Shown here in pieces: positions 35,934-44,769 of a stretch of 64,000 bases of DNA. The stretch's first letter is position 1; the number at the start of each line of letters is the position of its first letter. A program made the position numbers and the translations under genes. Under the pieces are notes generated by a model. The model made no database searches, was not told the DNA's origin, and saw nothing but the letters and a program-made list of their open reading frames with translations. Source of the DNA: Anaerolineales bacterium UBA2200 (GTDB lineage: Bacteria > Chloroflexota > Anaerolineae > UBA2200); NCBI GenBank assembly GCA_002327925.1, contig DCVA01000020.1:78997-142996 (forward strand), written 5' to 3'.

Positions 35934-38018
35934 TCAACGCTGCACAAAGACGGTGACAAAAGCCGGCACACCGCCCGGAAGGGAATGGACCACACTCACG
36001 CAGCGCCCGAACTCGCTGCGCAGCATTTCGAGCCCGGCCGAGTCGGCCGGGTGCAGGATGAACAGGGCGCGCTCCCGAACCTGGCTCAGGGGCGGCTGGC
36101 CGCTGATCAGGTCCGTGAAGACGTGCTCCGGCTCCTCCGGGGCCATTCGCAGGTAGGTGCGCAGCGCCCGGCCGTCGAACCAGTAGGGCCAGCCCTTGAC
36201 AAAGGCCGAAGAGGGATCGCCATAGCCCTCGATTTGCCTGGCGATCTCCTGGGCGATCGCGACGTTCTGACGGTCGGGCAGGGCGTCCTTGAAATCGTCA
36301 AAGTAGAACTTGCGAGAACCCTGGTACTCTGCCATCAGGAAGGCGCCGACCAGCAGCAGTCCGAGCAGAGCCAGCGCGCCCCGCCTCCCTACCTGCAGGG
36401 CGGCAGTCACGCCCCGATCCGAAAATGAGGCCGTGAGCCTGCACCGCACATCCCACGCCGGGTAAGCAGTGCCGACCTGCTTCAACCGCTCGCGCAGGGC
36501 GGTCAGGGGCAGAGCGCACAGGACCAGTGCCGGGCCGATGGTTCCTGCACCACGAAACACATTGGGCATCTCGTGCGGCACCATGGCCAGGGTCATGGGC
36601 ACAATCATCACCAGGAACAGGGCAATGAGCAGCGCATTGCGCCCGGTACGCCAGCGCCGCAAGGCATAGGCCAGACCCAGCACCAGCAGGATGGCACTGA
36701 CGAAGCCAAAGTGCCTCTGCCCGGGAACGTTGAATCGGGCGTTCGAATCGCCATACACATTGTACATCAGCAGACTGGTGCGCGCATTCTCCAGGAGCAG
36801 GGGCAGGGTCATGTGCGTGCCAGCCCGATCACCCTGGACGATCTCGACCTGCAAGCCCAGGCGACGCAGATAGACGTCCCTGTTCTCCAGTGCAAAGCGT
36901 CCCAGGGGCGCAAAAGCGACCACGGCCACCACCGCCATGGTCAGCAGCCCGGGAAGCAGCGAGCGAACTCGAGGTCCGCGCCCGCTCAACAGATACAGGA
37001 TTAGTCCCGCTCCCAGAGCGAGCGGTGCAAAGAGAAAGCCGGTGTAAGTCTGCATTCCCAGCCCCAGCACCAGGCCGCACAGACCGAAATCCACCAGCCG
37101 CCCGCGGCGCAGGGCTCGGGAAAAGGTCCACAGAAGCAGCACCACGAACAGAGGCAGAAGGATAACGCGGAATCCCGACCTGCTGAGCACGATATGCCAG
37201 TGGTTCACCGCCAGCAGAAGAGCGGCCGTTATGCCCACGGCAGGGGAAAACAGCTCTGTCGCCAGAAGATACAGAGCGGGGATGGTGGCAATTCCCACCA
37301 GCGCTGAGGTGAGCTTGATCAAGAAGTGACTGAGCTCGCCGAACCGTGTCAGCAGCGCGATCAGATAGAAGAACAACCCCTCCCGGCCCATGTTGGCAGG
37401 GAAGAAGATGCTGTACTCCCCACGCTGGATGGCCAGCACATCCGTATAGTTGTAGGGCAGATCCCAGCCGATGTCCGCCGGGATGATGTCGAGCCGGTTC
37501 AGCCGCAGCCAGGCCCCGATCACCACGGCAGCCAGGAGCAACAGATGACGGGGGGAGAACAAACTGCCCTTGTCTGAGCACCCCGCTGCCGGTTGCTGCC
37601 GGGCTCCGGCCAGGCGAGCGTTGAGGTACATCCAGCCGAGACTCAACAACAGTCCTCCGAGCCACAGCCACAATCCCACAGCCCGGAATCGGTTCCTGCC
37701 AAAGTCGAGGCAGCCCAGAAGGGCAATGCCCCAGAGGGCGAACAGGGGCCCCCGGGATCTGGAGAGCTCCGCTGCCATGCTCGATAATCTCTCGCTGTGG
37801 TGCCCTGCCCTGCGTTCCTGATGAATCCCGCCAAAGGCCGCGGCAAACAGCACTGCCGCAGCGGCAAGAGCCAGGAACGCCAGACCATCGATGATCCGCC
37901 GGTCCAAGCGCGCCTGGCCAAAGGCGGCCAGCGCATAGCAGACCGCCGCCAGAACCAGGGACCAGCCCGGGCGGCTTTCCGTCACCTTCGCGACAGATTG
38001 TCTCAGTCGGCCCAACAT
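35934..38018 (-). CDS. GT39-like membrane glycosyltransferase (694 aa)
   Basis: A polytopic protein with an AAGGAG ribosome site. The first ~165 residues add extra helices before the GT-C core. The core then has DIGWDLPYNYTDVL and FFPANMGREGLFFYLIALL (~200-215), helices with NHWHIVLSRSGFR, and a globular C-terminus (ending FVTVFVQR). It shares the P-x-N-x-GRE motif and the HW-x-IVSR-x-G block with the next gene (38044-40059), so the pair are paralogues forming a subgroup. Substrate unknown. Confidence 0.8.
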   Translation of the reverse strand: MLGRLRQSVAKVTESRPGWSLVLAAVCYALAAFGQARLDRRIIDGLAFLALAAAAVLFAAAFGGIHQERRAGHHSERLSSMAAELSRSRGPLFALWGIALLGCLDFGRNRFRAVGLWLWLGGLLLSLGWMYLNARLAGARQQPAAGCSDKGSLFSPRHLLLLAAVVIGAWLRLNRLDIIPADIGWDLPYNYTDVLAIQRGEYSIFFPANMGREGLFFYLIALLTRFGELSHFLIKLTSALVGIATIPALYLLATELFSPAVGITAALLLAVNHWHIVLSRSGFRVILLPLFVVLLLWTFSRALRRGRLVDFGLCGLVLGLGMQTYTGFLFAPLALGAGLILYLLSGRGPRVRSLLPGLLTMAVVAVVAFAPLGRFALENRDVYLRRLGLQVEIVQGDRAGTHMTLPLLLENARTSLLMYNVYGDSNARFNVPGQRHFGFVSAILLVLGLAYALRRWRTGRNALLIALFLVMIVPMTLAMVPHEMPNVFRGAGTIGPALVLCALPLTALRERLKQVGTAYPAWDVRCRLTASFSDRGVTAALQVGRRGALALLGLLLVGAFLMAEYQGSRKFYFDDFKDALPDRQNVAIAQEIARQIEGYGDPSSAFVKGWPYWFDGRALRTYLRMAPEEPEHVFTDLISGQPPLSQVRERALFILHPADSAGLEMLRSEFGRCVSVVHSLPGGVPAFVTVFVQR

Positions 38019-38043
38019 CGGGGGGCTCCTTCTGAAAGGCGGT

Positions 38044-40059
38044 TCATTGCTGCGCCGGAGCGTAGTAGATCATAAAGTCCTTGTCCGACTGGCCGGCCTG
38101 AAAGCGCAGCAACTGCCCGTTGGGATAGTGGCTGACTAGCCAGGCCTCGGCGGCATTATTGCTGGGGTGGTAGATGTACAACCTGTTGCGCGGCTCCAGC
38201 AAATGAGGCTCCGCCTCGCGCATGTCCATGATCAGATTGTTCCACTCCATGTTTGGCAGGGACAGGGCAATGGCCCGGTGGTCCACCCAGTAGGCCGTGC
38301 CGATGTAGTGAGCGTCGTAGATGCTGCCCAGAGTGTCGGCAAAGCCATTCATCACGCGGGCAATGTCGGACGCATTCCAGGCGGAACGTCGATAGTCCTG
38401 GTTGTAGTCCACATAGAAGAGACGGTAGTTGAGCTGCGCCGACCGGACCAACAGCAGCCCGCCCAGCAGCGCGACCAGAACCCATCCCAGTCCACCGCGA
38501 AGCACCCGTACCACCTGCCTGCCTGCCAGATAGACGGGCAGAGCGGCCAAGACGAGCATGACCGGGATCACGCCCGACGAGCGGATGTTGCTCGGATTCT
38601 CGATGGGGAAGGCGACCGACATCGTCGAGGGCAACAGTACCAGAAAGAGGATCACCAGCCAGTAGAGGGCCAGAGGACGGCGCTTGATCAGCAACAGGTA
38701 GAGCAAGTAGACCACGCCAAGAATGAACAGACCGCCGCTGACATAGTCCAGTATGGGCTTGTTCGGAACGCTGACCGTCCAGGCAAAATCGCCGTTCCAG
38801 TTGAACATCAGCAGGGCGCGCTTCACGTTGTCGACAAAGACCGAAAGGGAGCTCTGACCCACGGGCCGTTCCAGGTCCGTCGTGCGCGTGAGAACCCGGT
38901 ACCAGTACATGCTTGGTTCGTCGTACATATAGCGCAGCAGAGGCAGGTAGACAAGCAGCGCGCTGACCACCAGGGTCATCAGATTGCGTACCATCTGCAT
39001 CAGGCTCAGCCCCGGCTCTCTGTCTATCAGGGCCTTGAGAACAAACAGCGCCACGATGATCAGAGGCGTAACGCGGAACGACATATAGCCGTACAGGCCG
39101 GCGCCCAGAGCCAGCCCGGTCCAGATGTAGTCGTTGCGGCGGCCGGTGCGAAAGGCACGCAGGATCAGCCACAGAGTGACGGTGGTCCAGAAGGGCGCCA
39201 GCACGATGCGCCAGCCGATGCGGCTAACGATGAGATGCCAGTAGGAGACGGCCATGAAGAAGGCCGCCAGCAGGCCAAGCTTTTTGTCGGCCAGCTCCTT
39301 GCCCAGAAAGTACATCGGAATGATGTTGAGCGCTCCGATAAGGGCCATTGTCAGCTTGAGCGTGTCAAAGCCATAGCCAAAAACGTGTGACAGCAGCGCA
39401 GTCAGGTAGAACTGCGTTGCCTCTCGACCTGTGTTCCTGGGGAAGTAGATCAGGTGCTGGCCGTTCAGGATGCTGCGCACGTCCTCGGAGGCCTCCACGT
39501 GATCGCTTTGCGGCTCGGCGGGCACGCCAGGGATGTCATGGAGATGGAAAAACAGGGAGAGGGCCAGAATGGCCAGAAGAGGCACGATGACCCAGTCCAC
39601 CCGGCTCTCGAAGCCGCCGCGAGATACCAGGGTCCGCAGGCGGGCGACAACTGGCCTGAACACACCTCCGGGGCGCACCTGCAGCATGGCGAGAAGCCAG
39701 GCCACAACCGCGGCCAGCCAGCACAGGGTGCCCCTTGAGGTGAAGTGATTGTCCGCCAGCGAGACAAAGGCCACGACAGCCAGGACCCCGACCAGTATTA
39801 GCAGGGCGCGCTGGACTCGGCCTTGGGTCAGACCCACGCGTGGAGTGCCGTCCTTCGGTTCGGCGTTGTGCGGCCAGAGAGGCGGTTCTTCCTTCTGCCT
39901 CCAGACTACAGAAAGCAGAAAGAGCGCTGCGCCAGCTCCAAGAAGCAGAACGCCATCGGCGGGAAAATCGCGCACAAAGAGGCGACGCTGGCCAGAGACA
40001 GCCAACCACACAGCCACCAAAGCAACCAGTCCCCAGACGGGGCGAGTTCTGGCTCTCAA
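38044..40059 (-). CDS. GT39-like membrane glycosyltransferase (671 aa)
   Basis: A polytopic protein. The start is set at a TTG (40059) six bases after GGGAGGT. The in-frame GTG at 40083 has no ribosome site and would place that sequence inside the coding region. Core motifs: QSDHVEASEDVRSILNG, YFPRNTGREATQFYLTALL (~200-215), YWHLIVSRIGWRIVL and a C-terminal soluble part (VDHRAIALSLPNMEWNN). It is a paralogue of the 694-aa gene downstream. It follows the GT4 gene with a 36-base gap. Confidence 0.8.
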   Translation of the reverse strand: MRARTRPVWGLVALVAVWLAVSGQRRLFVRDFPADGVLLLGAGAALFLLSVVWRQKEEPPLWPHNAEPKDGTPRVGLTQGRVQRALLILVGVLAVVAFVSLADNHFTSRGTLCWLAAVVAWLLAMLQVRPGGVFRPVVARLRTLVSRGGFESRVDWVIVPLLAILALSLFFHLHDIPGVPAEPQSDHVEASEDVRSILNGQHLIYFPRNTGREATQFYLTALLSHVFGYGFDTLKLTMALIGALNIIPMYFLGKELADKKLGLLAAFFMAVSYWHLIVSRIGWRIVLAPFWTTVTLWLILRAFRTGRRNDYIWTGLALGAGLYGYMSFRVTPLIIVALFVLKALIDREPGLSLMQMVRNLMTLVVSALLVYLPLLRYMYDEPSMYWYRVLTRTTDLERPVGQSSLSVFVDNVKRALLMFNWNGDFAWTVSVPNKPILDYVSGGLFILGVVYLLYLLLIKRRPLALYWLVILFLVLLPSTMSVAFPIENPSNIRSSGVIPVMLVLAALPVYLAGRQVVRVLRGGLGWVLVALLGGLLLVRSAQLNYRLFYVDYNQDYRRSAWNASDIARVMNGFADTLGSIYDAHYIGTAYWVDHRAIALSLPNMEWNNLIMDMREAEPHLLEPRNRLYIYHPSNNAAEAWLVSHYPNGQLLRFQAGQSDKDFMIYYAPAQQ

Positions 40060-40095
40060 GTGCCTACCTCCCGCGCCGCCCACAGCTCGGGCGGC

Positions 40096-41238
40096 CTAGT
40101 CGTGCTGCACAAGGCTCTCAAACAGATGCTCATATTCATCGATGGTCTTGTCCAGATCAAAGATGCGGGCAATGTCCTCCCGACTGCGCAGGTAGGCGTC
40201 CCTGTCGCGAAGCACCGCCACCAGTCCTTCAGCCAGAGCCAGCTCGTCCTGCGGGCGTACCAGTCGGCCCATTCCCGTGAGTTGCAGCGGCACGCGCAGG
40301 CCAGGGATGTCCGTGGCCACTGTAGGCGTCCCGCACAGCATCGCCTCGACCTGCACCATGGGGAAGCAGTCAGTGCGGCTGGGAAGGGCCAGTACGTCGC
40401 TCAGGGCGTAAAAGTTCGCCACCCGCTGGGGATCATTCAACAGGCCCAGCATCAGCACACGATCCTTCCAACGCTCCTGCAAGTGGCGCCAACGCTCAAA
40501 GAAGGGTTCATAGACCACATTCGTCTCGCCTGCGTAAACGAAACGAACGTCAGGCATCTGCTCCAGGACGAGAGGAACCGCCTTGAGCAGATAGTCAAAA
40601 CCCTTTTCCTCGACGAAGCGGCCGGCAAAGCCTATCACTCTGACGTGGTCGAGGCCGAGCTCCTGACGCCAGGCCGCCACCTGCTCAGGCACGGGTGCGG
40701 GAATCTCCACAGGCGGCAGGATCGGCACCAGCTTTTCCGCATAGCGGCTCAGGAAGGGCGAGTTCTCGGCATAGTCACGCGTATGGATCGTGATGCGCGC
40801 CGCATCGCTGAGAGCTCGCCGCATCAGTCCGGTCACGCAGTGCTCGACGAACTGGTCAAAGGGCCGCGAGGGCATCACCAGGTCGCCGTGGTGCGTGATA
40901 ACCACCTTCTTGCCATGACGTGAGGCCAGAGCCGTGATCAGCGGAGACTCAAGAATCGGTATGTGGACCTGCGCCACATCGTGCTCGCGAATCAACCGGT
41001 CCGCGGCCCCGGCGAACGACGGCATCACGATGCCCCGGCTCAGACGCATCAATCCGTCCAGCCGGACGATGCGGACGCCGTTGTGCACCTCTTCACGGGG
41101 CAATGTCTTCCAGTATCGAGAAGTCAGGACCGTAACCTGATGACCGCGGCGGGCCAAACCCTCCGACAGGCGCCGTGCATAGGCGGTCAATCCGGTCCAG
41201 TGCGGGTAGTAGTACGTCAGCACGACAAGGATCTTCAC
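40096..41238 (-). CDS. GT4 family glycosyltransferase
   Basis: 380 residues, GTG start. A cytoplasmic GT-B enzyme. The N-terminal acceptor domain begins ILVVLTYYYPHWTGLTAYARRL. The C-terminal nucleotide-sugar domain shows VIGFAGRFVEEKGFDYLLKA and the E-x7-E motif region FPMVQVEAMLCGTPTVATD. It resembles PimB/mannosyltransferase-type retaining enzymes, but the sugar cannot be fixed from sequence. Among the membrane GT-C genes it is the only glycosyltransferase expected to work on the inner face with a nucleotide sugar. It could prime the lipid-linked glycan. Confidence 0.92.
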   Translation of the reverse strand: MKILVVLTYYYPHWTGLTAYARRLSEGLARRGHQVTVLTSRYWKTLPREEVHNGVRIVRLDGLMRLSRGIVMPSFAGAADRLIREHDVAQVHIPILESPLITALASRHGKKVVITHHGDLVMPSRPFDQFVEHCVTGLMRRALSDAARITIHTRDYAENSPFLSRYAEKLVPILPPVEIPAPVPEQVAAWRQELGLDHVRVIGFAGRFVEEKGFDYLLKAVPLVLEQMPDVRFVYAGETNVVYEPFFERWRHLQERWKDRVLMLGLLNDPQRVANFYALSDVLALPSRTDCFPMVQVEAMLCGTPTVATDIPGLRVPLQLTGMGRLVRPQDELALAEGLVAVLRDRDAYLRSREDIARIFDLDKTIDEYEHLFESLVQHD

Positions 41239-41307
41239 TGACCACGATTCTCCGAAACAGATTGCCCGCAGTGCCTCACTCGCCCGGCCCGGATCAGGCC
41301 GGAAACC

Positions 41308-42318
41308 CTAGCCCGCACTGGTGTTCTCGAGCCCGGATGGCGGTTGAGCCGCGATCTTGCGCAGGCCGGCGAGATCCAGCCCTTCCTGCCACAGAGAGTA
41401 CAGGCCCAAGCCTGCGAGGGTTACATAGCTGAGCGCCCGCAACACCAGGGCATAGCCGACCGCCGTCTCACGATCCACCCTGAACAGGCCCAGTGTCAGC
41501 ACGGTGATCGACTCGATCACTCCCAGCGACCCGGGCGAGGCAGGCACAACCATACCCAGGGAAGTCAGACACACCATCAGGAAAGGCGCAGACCAGGGCA
41601 GCCGCAGGCCAACCGCCCGTGCCACCCAGTAGAACTGTACCCCTGAGATGAGCCAGGCGATCACCGAAGTCCCCAGCACAGCCAGCACGCTGCGCCCTGT
41701 CGCCAGCACGCCAAGACCCTCGGTTACCGACTGCACCAACCGGCGCAGCGAAACGGTGTTCAGAGCCGGCACCCGCTGAGCCACGCGATCGAACTGCCTG
41801 AGACTCCACTCCCCGCGCACGGCGAGGACCGCCAGCAGGAGAGCGCCCAGAACTGCCCCCAGCCCAATTGCCAGGACCGGCCCGGCGTACTCGGCCGGCA
41901 GGGTGACAAAGGGCAGCAGGGCCGACAGGATCAACAGCAGGGCCAGGATATCGCCGATCCTCTCCACTACCAGGGTCGAGAGGACGCGCACCAGACTGAA
42001 CCCACCGCGCTCGGCGCAGAGATATGCGCGCAGGACGTCCCCCAGGCGCAATGGGGTCACGCTATTGACCAGATAGCCGATGTTGGCCAGCCGGAAGAGC
42101 CGGCTCACGCCCCCGAGACCTCGCGCCTGCAGCAACAGACTCCAGCGCAGGGCACGAACCCACATTCCCAGTACATAGACCAGAAAGGCCGGGACCAGCC
42201 ACACGTACTGCGTCTGGCGCAGGGTCTCGCACAGACCACGCAAGTCCGTGCCGCGCACCAGCCAGACCAGGCAGGCCACAGTGACCAGGATCCCCGCCCA
42301 CAGGCGCCAGTTCTTCAT
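41308..42318 (-). CDS. Flippase-like LPG-synthase transmembrane domain protein (UPF0104/YbhN-type)
   Basis: 336 residues, about eight helices. Family hallmarks: RALRWSLLLQARG, NIGYLVNSVTPLRLGDVLRAYLC, the VVERIGDIL motif and PASPGSLGVIES. The same domain occurs in MprF and in archaeal AglD-region proteins, where it is thought to move or modify lipid-linked compounds. Its ATG is 8 bases after a perfect TATAAT and has no ribosome site, so the mRNA is probably leaderless. It sits between two GT39 genes and a GT4 gene. Confidence 0.9.
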   Translation of the reverse strand: MKNWRLWAGILVTVACLVWLVRGTDLRGLCETLRQTQYVWLVPAFLVYVLGMWVRALRWSLLLQARGLGGVSRLFRLANIGYLVNSVTPLRLGDVLRAYLCAERGGFSLVRVLSTLVVERIGDILALLLILSALLPFVTLPAEYAGPVLAIGLGAVLGALLLAVLAVRGEWSLRQFDRVAQRVPALNTVSLRRLVQSVTEGLGVLATGRSVLAVLGTSVIAWLISGVQFYWVARAVGLRLPWSAPFLMVCLTSLGMVVPASPGSLGVIESITVLTLGLFRVDRETAVGYALVLRALSYVTLAGLGLYSLWQEGLDLAGLRKIAAQPPSGLENTSAG

Positions 42319-42326
42319 CGCGCGCG

Positions 42327-42355
42327 ATTATACCCTAGCCAGAGGGCTTCTGCAA
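42327..42355 (-). promoter_or_regulatory. Promoter giving a leaderless mRNA for the flippase-like gene
   Basis: Minus strand: TTGCAG (42355-42350), 17-base spacer, TATAAT (42332-42327), then eight bases to the ATG at 42318. Transcription should start at or next to the A of ATG. It is also the likely start of the 42318-19485 transcript. Confidence 0.65.
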
Positions 42356-42411
42356 GTATCGCTGACCTGGAGGCGAGGTGCAGCGCCGGCCGACTGGCGC
42401 TTGCGTGACTG

Positions 42412-44391
42412 TCAGGGATTGGCCGGATCCAGCAGGATCAGCAGTTGCTCGCGCGTGAGAGAGGCGGTCCGGGCAAAGATCAGGGGCTGCGGGTGATCGT
42501 AGACGGTAAAGCTCTCGTCGGCATAGCCCAGGTCGAGCACAAGGCCCGCAGGGCGTACTGCCTCCAACAGCGGCGGTGTCGGCAGCACGAGGCCCTGGCG
42601 CGGATTGTCCAGAAAAGTGACTCCGGCTAGCTGCGGGTAGACCGCCGGGGCCGCCACCAGGTCGAAACCCAGCCGCTCGGCGAAAAGCGCCTGATAGTAG
42701 CGCGCGGCGCGGGGAAAGAACCAGGGCTGTCGCGTCAGGGGGGCGTACAGGCGCTGCGTTGACAACACCACATAGTCGCTCCGCATCAGGGCGTCGACCA
42801 GCTCCTCTGTTCGCCCCTCACTATCCAGAGTGTGGAAATCGACGATGAGGGTGGTAATACGCGCCGAGCACTTGCTGTCCGCGCCCTGAGCGGGCAAAGG
42901 ATCATCCCAGTACTCGGCCAGTATGGTCGTGCCCTGCGGCGAGTGCTGGCACAACCACTCACTCGCCTGCAGCCAGGTGTGGGGCTGCCGGTAGACGTTC
43001 AGGTAACTGAGGGCGTAGAAACCAGTGTAGCCGAGAACAACCAGCAGCACCAGTACCCACAGGAGTCCGGCCAGACCGAACCCGGCGCGATGGGCGGGCG
43101 ACTGAGAACCGGCCTCATGGCTCCCTGGCGACCGCTGGGCCTGCCATTCGCGTACCCACAGCGCCGCCCCGCCGATGCAGAGAAAGGGCGAAAGGGGCAG
43201 CATGTAGCGCATGAACTTGGCATACGTCCAGGCCTGCATCCAGACGTACAACAGCGGCCAGGTCAGCACTACCCACTGATCGCGCCTGGGACGCGACCAC
43301 GCACGCCAGACCCAGAGCACAAAGCCGGCCACGGCCAGAGCCCCCAGCGCAGGACCCAGACCGTGGAGTAAAAGCTGTGCGGCCTGATAGGCGATCGGCT
43401 GGGTGCCGGCATACTGACGCGTGTAAGGAAAGTCGTATATCCCCTGTGCCATGGTCACTTCCGTGCCGACGGCGGCCGCAAAGCTCCGCGCATCGATCAG
43501 CGCGTAGGGTTGCAGCAGCACAAAACCGACCGCCGCCACCAGGTAGCTCAGGATCAGACCGGAACCGGCACGTTTCCAGGCGCCGCGGAGGTTCATCCGA
43601 AAGGCGCGCTGCGCCGCCAGCAGGCGCCGGACCAGCGTTCGAGCTCTCGAGCCCGCGCTCAGGGCCGCAGACCGCCCGGCGGCCGGCTTGGCCTCAGGTA
43701 CGGGCCAGCCAAACGCCAGCCAGGCCACAGCCACTACGGCGACGAGGGGCAGAACGCTGACCTTGGTTGTCAGGGCCAGTGCCAGGAGCAGACCGAGCCA
43801 GACGCCGTCCAGGCCGCGTCCGCGTGCGGCCACGTCGACCGCCTTGCCCACGGCCAGCAGGATGAGCAGAGTGAGCAGCGGGTCGGAGGTGTAAAAGTGC
43901 GCCATCTGTATGTGCAGCACGGCCAGAGCCACAAAGGTGGCCGACAGAGCCGCCGTCCACCGCCCGAATAGCTTGCGCGCCAGGGACCATGTGGCCAGGA
44001 CGGTAGCCGTATCGAAAAGGGCCGACAGAAGCCGCCCGAGCAGGTAGTAGCGGTGCATTTCCGACCAGGCGCCCTTCCACAGCCCCAGCAGAGCAGACAG
44101 GCCGCGAAGTAGATAGATGGGAACGGACCCGTAGGCGAAAAAGTGCGGATTGAGCGGGCTGGATGGGCTGAGGAATTCACTCAGGCTGGCGGGCCAGGAT
44201 ACCTTGGCTGCCACCATGAGGATCTGGCGCTCGTCCGGGTGGAAGAACAGACCGCGATCCCAGTTTATGCCATAGAAACGCAGGGCAAAAGCACAGGCCA
44301 GCAACGCGAGAAGGTAGACTCGGAAGGCCGGCTGCCCTCTCTCAGGGGAGTCCAGGCCGGCCGCGGACCCGGCCAGATCAGAGCTGCTCAA
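42412..44391 (-). CDS. GT39/PMT-like membrane glycosyltransferase (659 aa)
   Basis: A polytopic protein with TTG start overlapping the upstream gene by 14 bases. Acidic loop: INWDRGLFFHPDERQILM (HPDER at 51-55), nearly the same as in the GT39 half of the 1661-aa fusion. Conserved VLHIQMAHFYTSDP also matches that protein (VIHIQQSHFFTVDS). The soluble C-terminus contains LAEYWDDPLPAQG and FTVYDHPQPLIF, again mirrored in the fusion (GSEHWDDAIPWGG, FTVYDHPKVSVF). So the N-terminal half of the fusion and this protein are paralogues. Confidence 0.85.
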   Translation of the reverse strand: MSSSDLAGSAAGLDSPERGQPAFRVYLLALLACAFALRFYGINWDRGLFFHPDERQILMVAAKVSWPASLSEFLSPSSPLNPHFFAYGSVPIYLLRGLSALLGLWKGAWSEMHRYYLLGRLLSALFDTATVLATWSLARKLFGRWTAALSATFVALAVLHIQMAHFYTSDPLLTLLILLAVGKAVDVAARGRGLDGVWLGLLLALALTTKVSVLPLVAVVAVAWLAFGWPVPEAKPAAGRSAALSAGSRARTLVRRLLAAQRAFRMNLRGAWKRAGSGLILSYLVAAVGFVLLQPYALIDARSFAAAVGTEVTMAQGIYDFPYTRQYAGTQPIAYQAAQLLLHGLGPALGALAVAGFVLWVWRAWSRPRRDQWVVLTWPLLYVWMQAWTYAKFMRYMLPLSPFLCIGGAALWVREWQAQRSPGSHEAGSQSPAHRAGFGLAGLLWVLVLLVVLGYTGFYALSYLNVYRQPHTWLQASEWLCQHSPQGTTILAEYWDDPLPAQGADSKCSARITTLIVDFHTLDSEGRTEELVDALMRSDYVVLSTQRLYAPLTRQPWFFPRAARYYQALFAERLGFDLVAAPAVYPQLAGVTFLDNPRQGLVLPTPPLLEAVRPAGLVLDLGYADESFTVYDHPQPLIFARTASLTREQLLILLDPANP

Positions 44392-44710
44392 AGCGTTCGA
44401 TGTTAATCACAAAGACGGTAGCCCCGCCCACCTCGACTTCGAGCGGCTGCACCCAGTGCCGCGCAGCGGCAGCCTCGCTCAACGGCATCACCGGAGACAC
44501 GAACTCGCGGCGCGCATGGCAGTGCTCCCTCAGCAAACCAACGACCGTATCGACCTGGTCATCCGGTACGCCCATCAGGATCGTAGCGTTGCCACGCACC
44601 AAAAAGCCACCCGTTGAGCTCACCTTGGTGGCCCGAAAGCCATTCGTCATCAGCGCGTCCAGAACCGCGCCCGCATCCGCGTCTTGAACAATCGCCAGGA
44701 CCAGTTTCAT
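44378..44710 (-). CDS. Cyclic-di-AMP receptor (PII-like, DarA/PstA family)
   Basis: 110 residues, ATG after GGGAGG. PII-like fold with the family's opening MKLVLAIVQDADAGAVLDAL, the NGFRATKVSSTGGFL strand-turn and GNATILMGVPDDQVD. The C-terminus gives the GGATVFVINIERF strand. These proteins bind c-di-AMP as trimers, and the second messenger often controls K+ uptake and wall metabolism. Neighbours are a LysM/M23 peptidase upstream and a GT39 enzyme overlapping downstream. Regulation of envelope functions is a reasonable inference. Confidence 0.88.
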   Translation of the reverse strand: MKLVLAIVQDADAGAVLDALMTNGFRATKVSSTGGFLVRGNATILMGVPDDQVDTVVGLLREHCHARREFVSPVMPLSEAAAARHWVQPLEVEVGGATVFVINIERFEQL

Positions 44711-44769
44711 CGAACCCTCCCTGTATCTGGTGTTCGATACGCAGGCAACGCCCCTTGAGGTGCCCCGTG

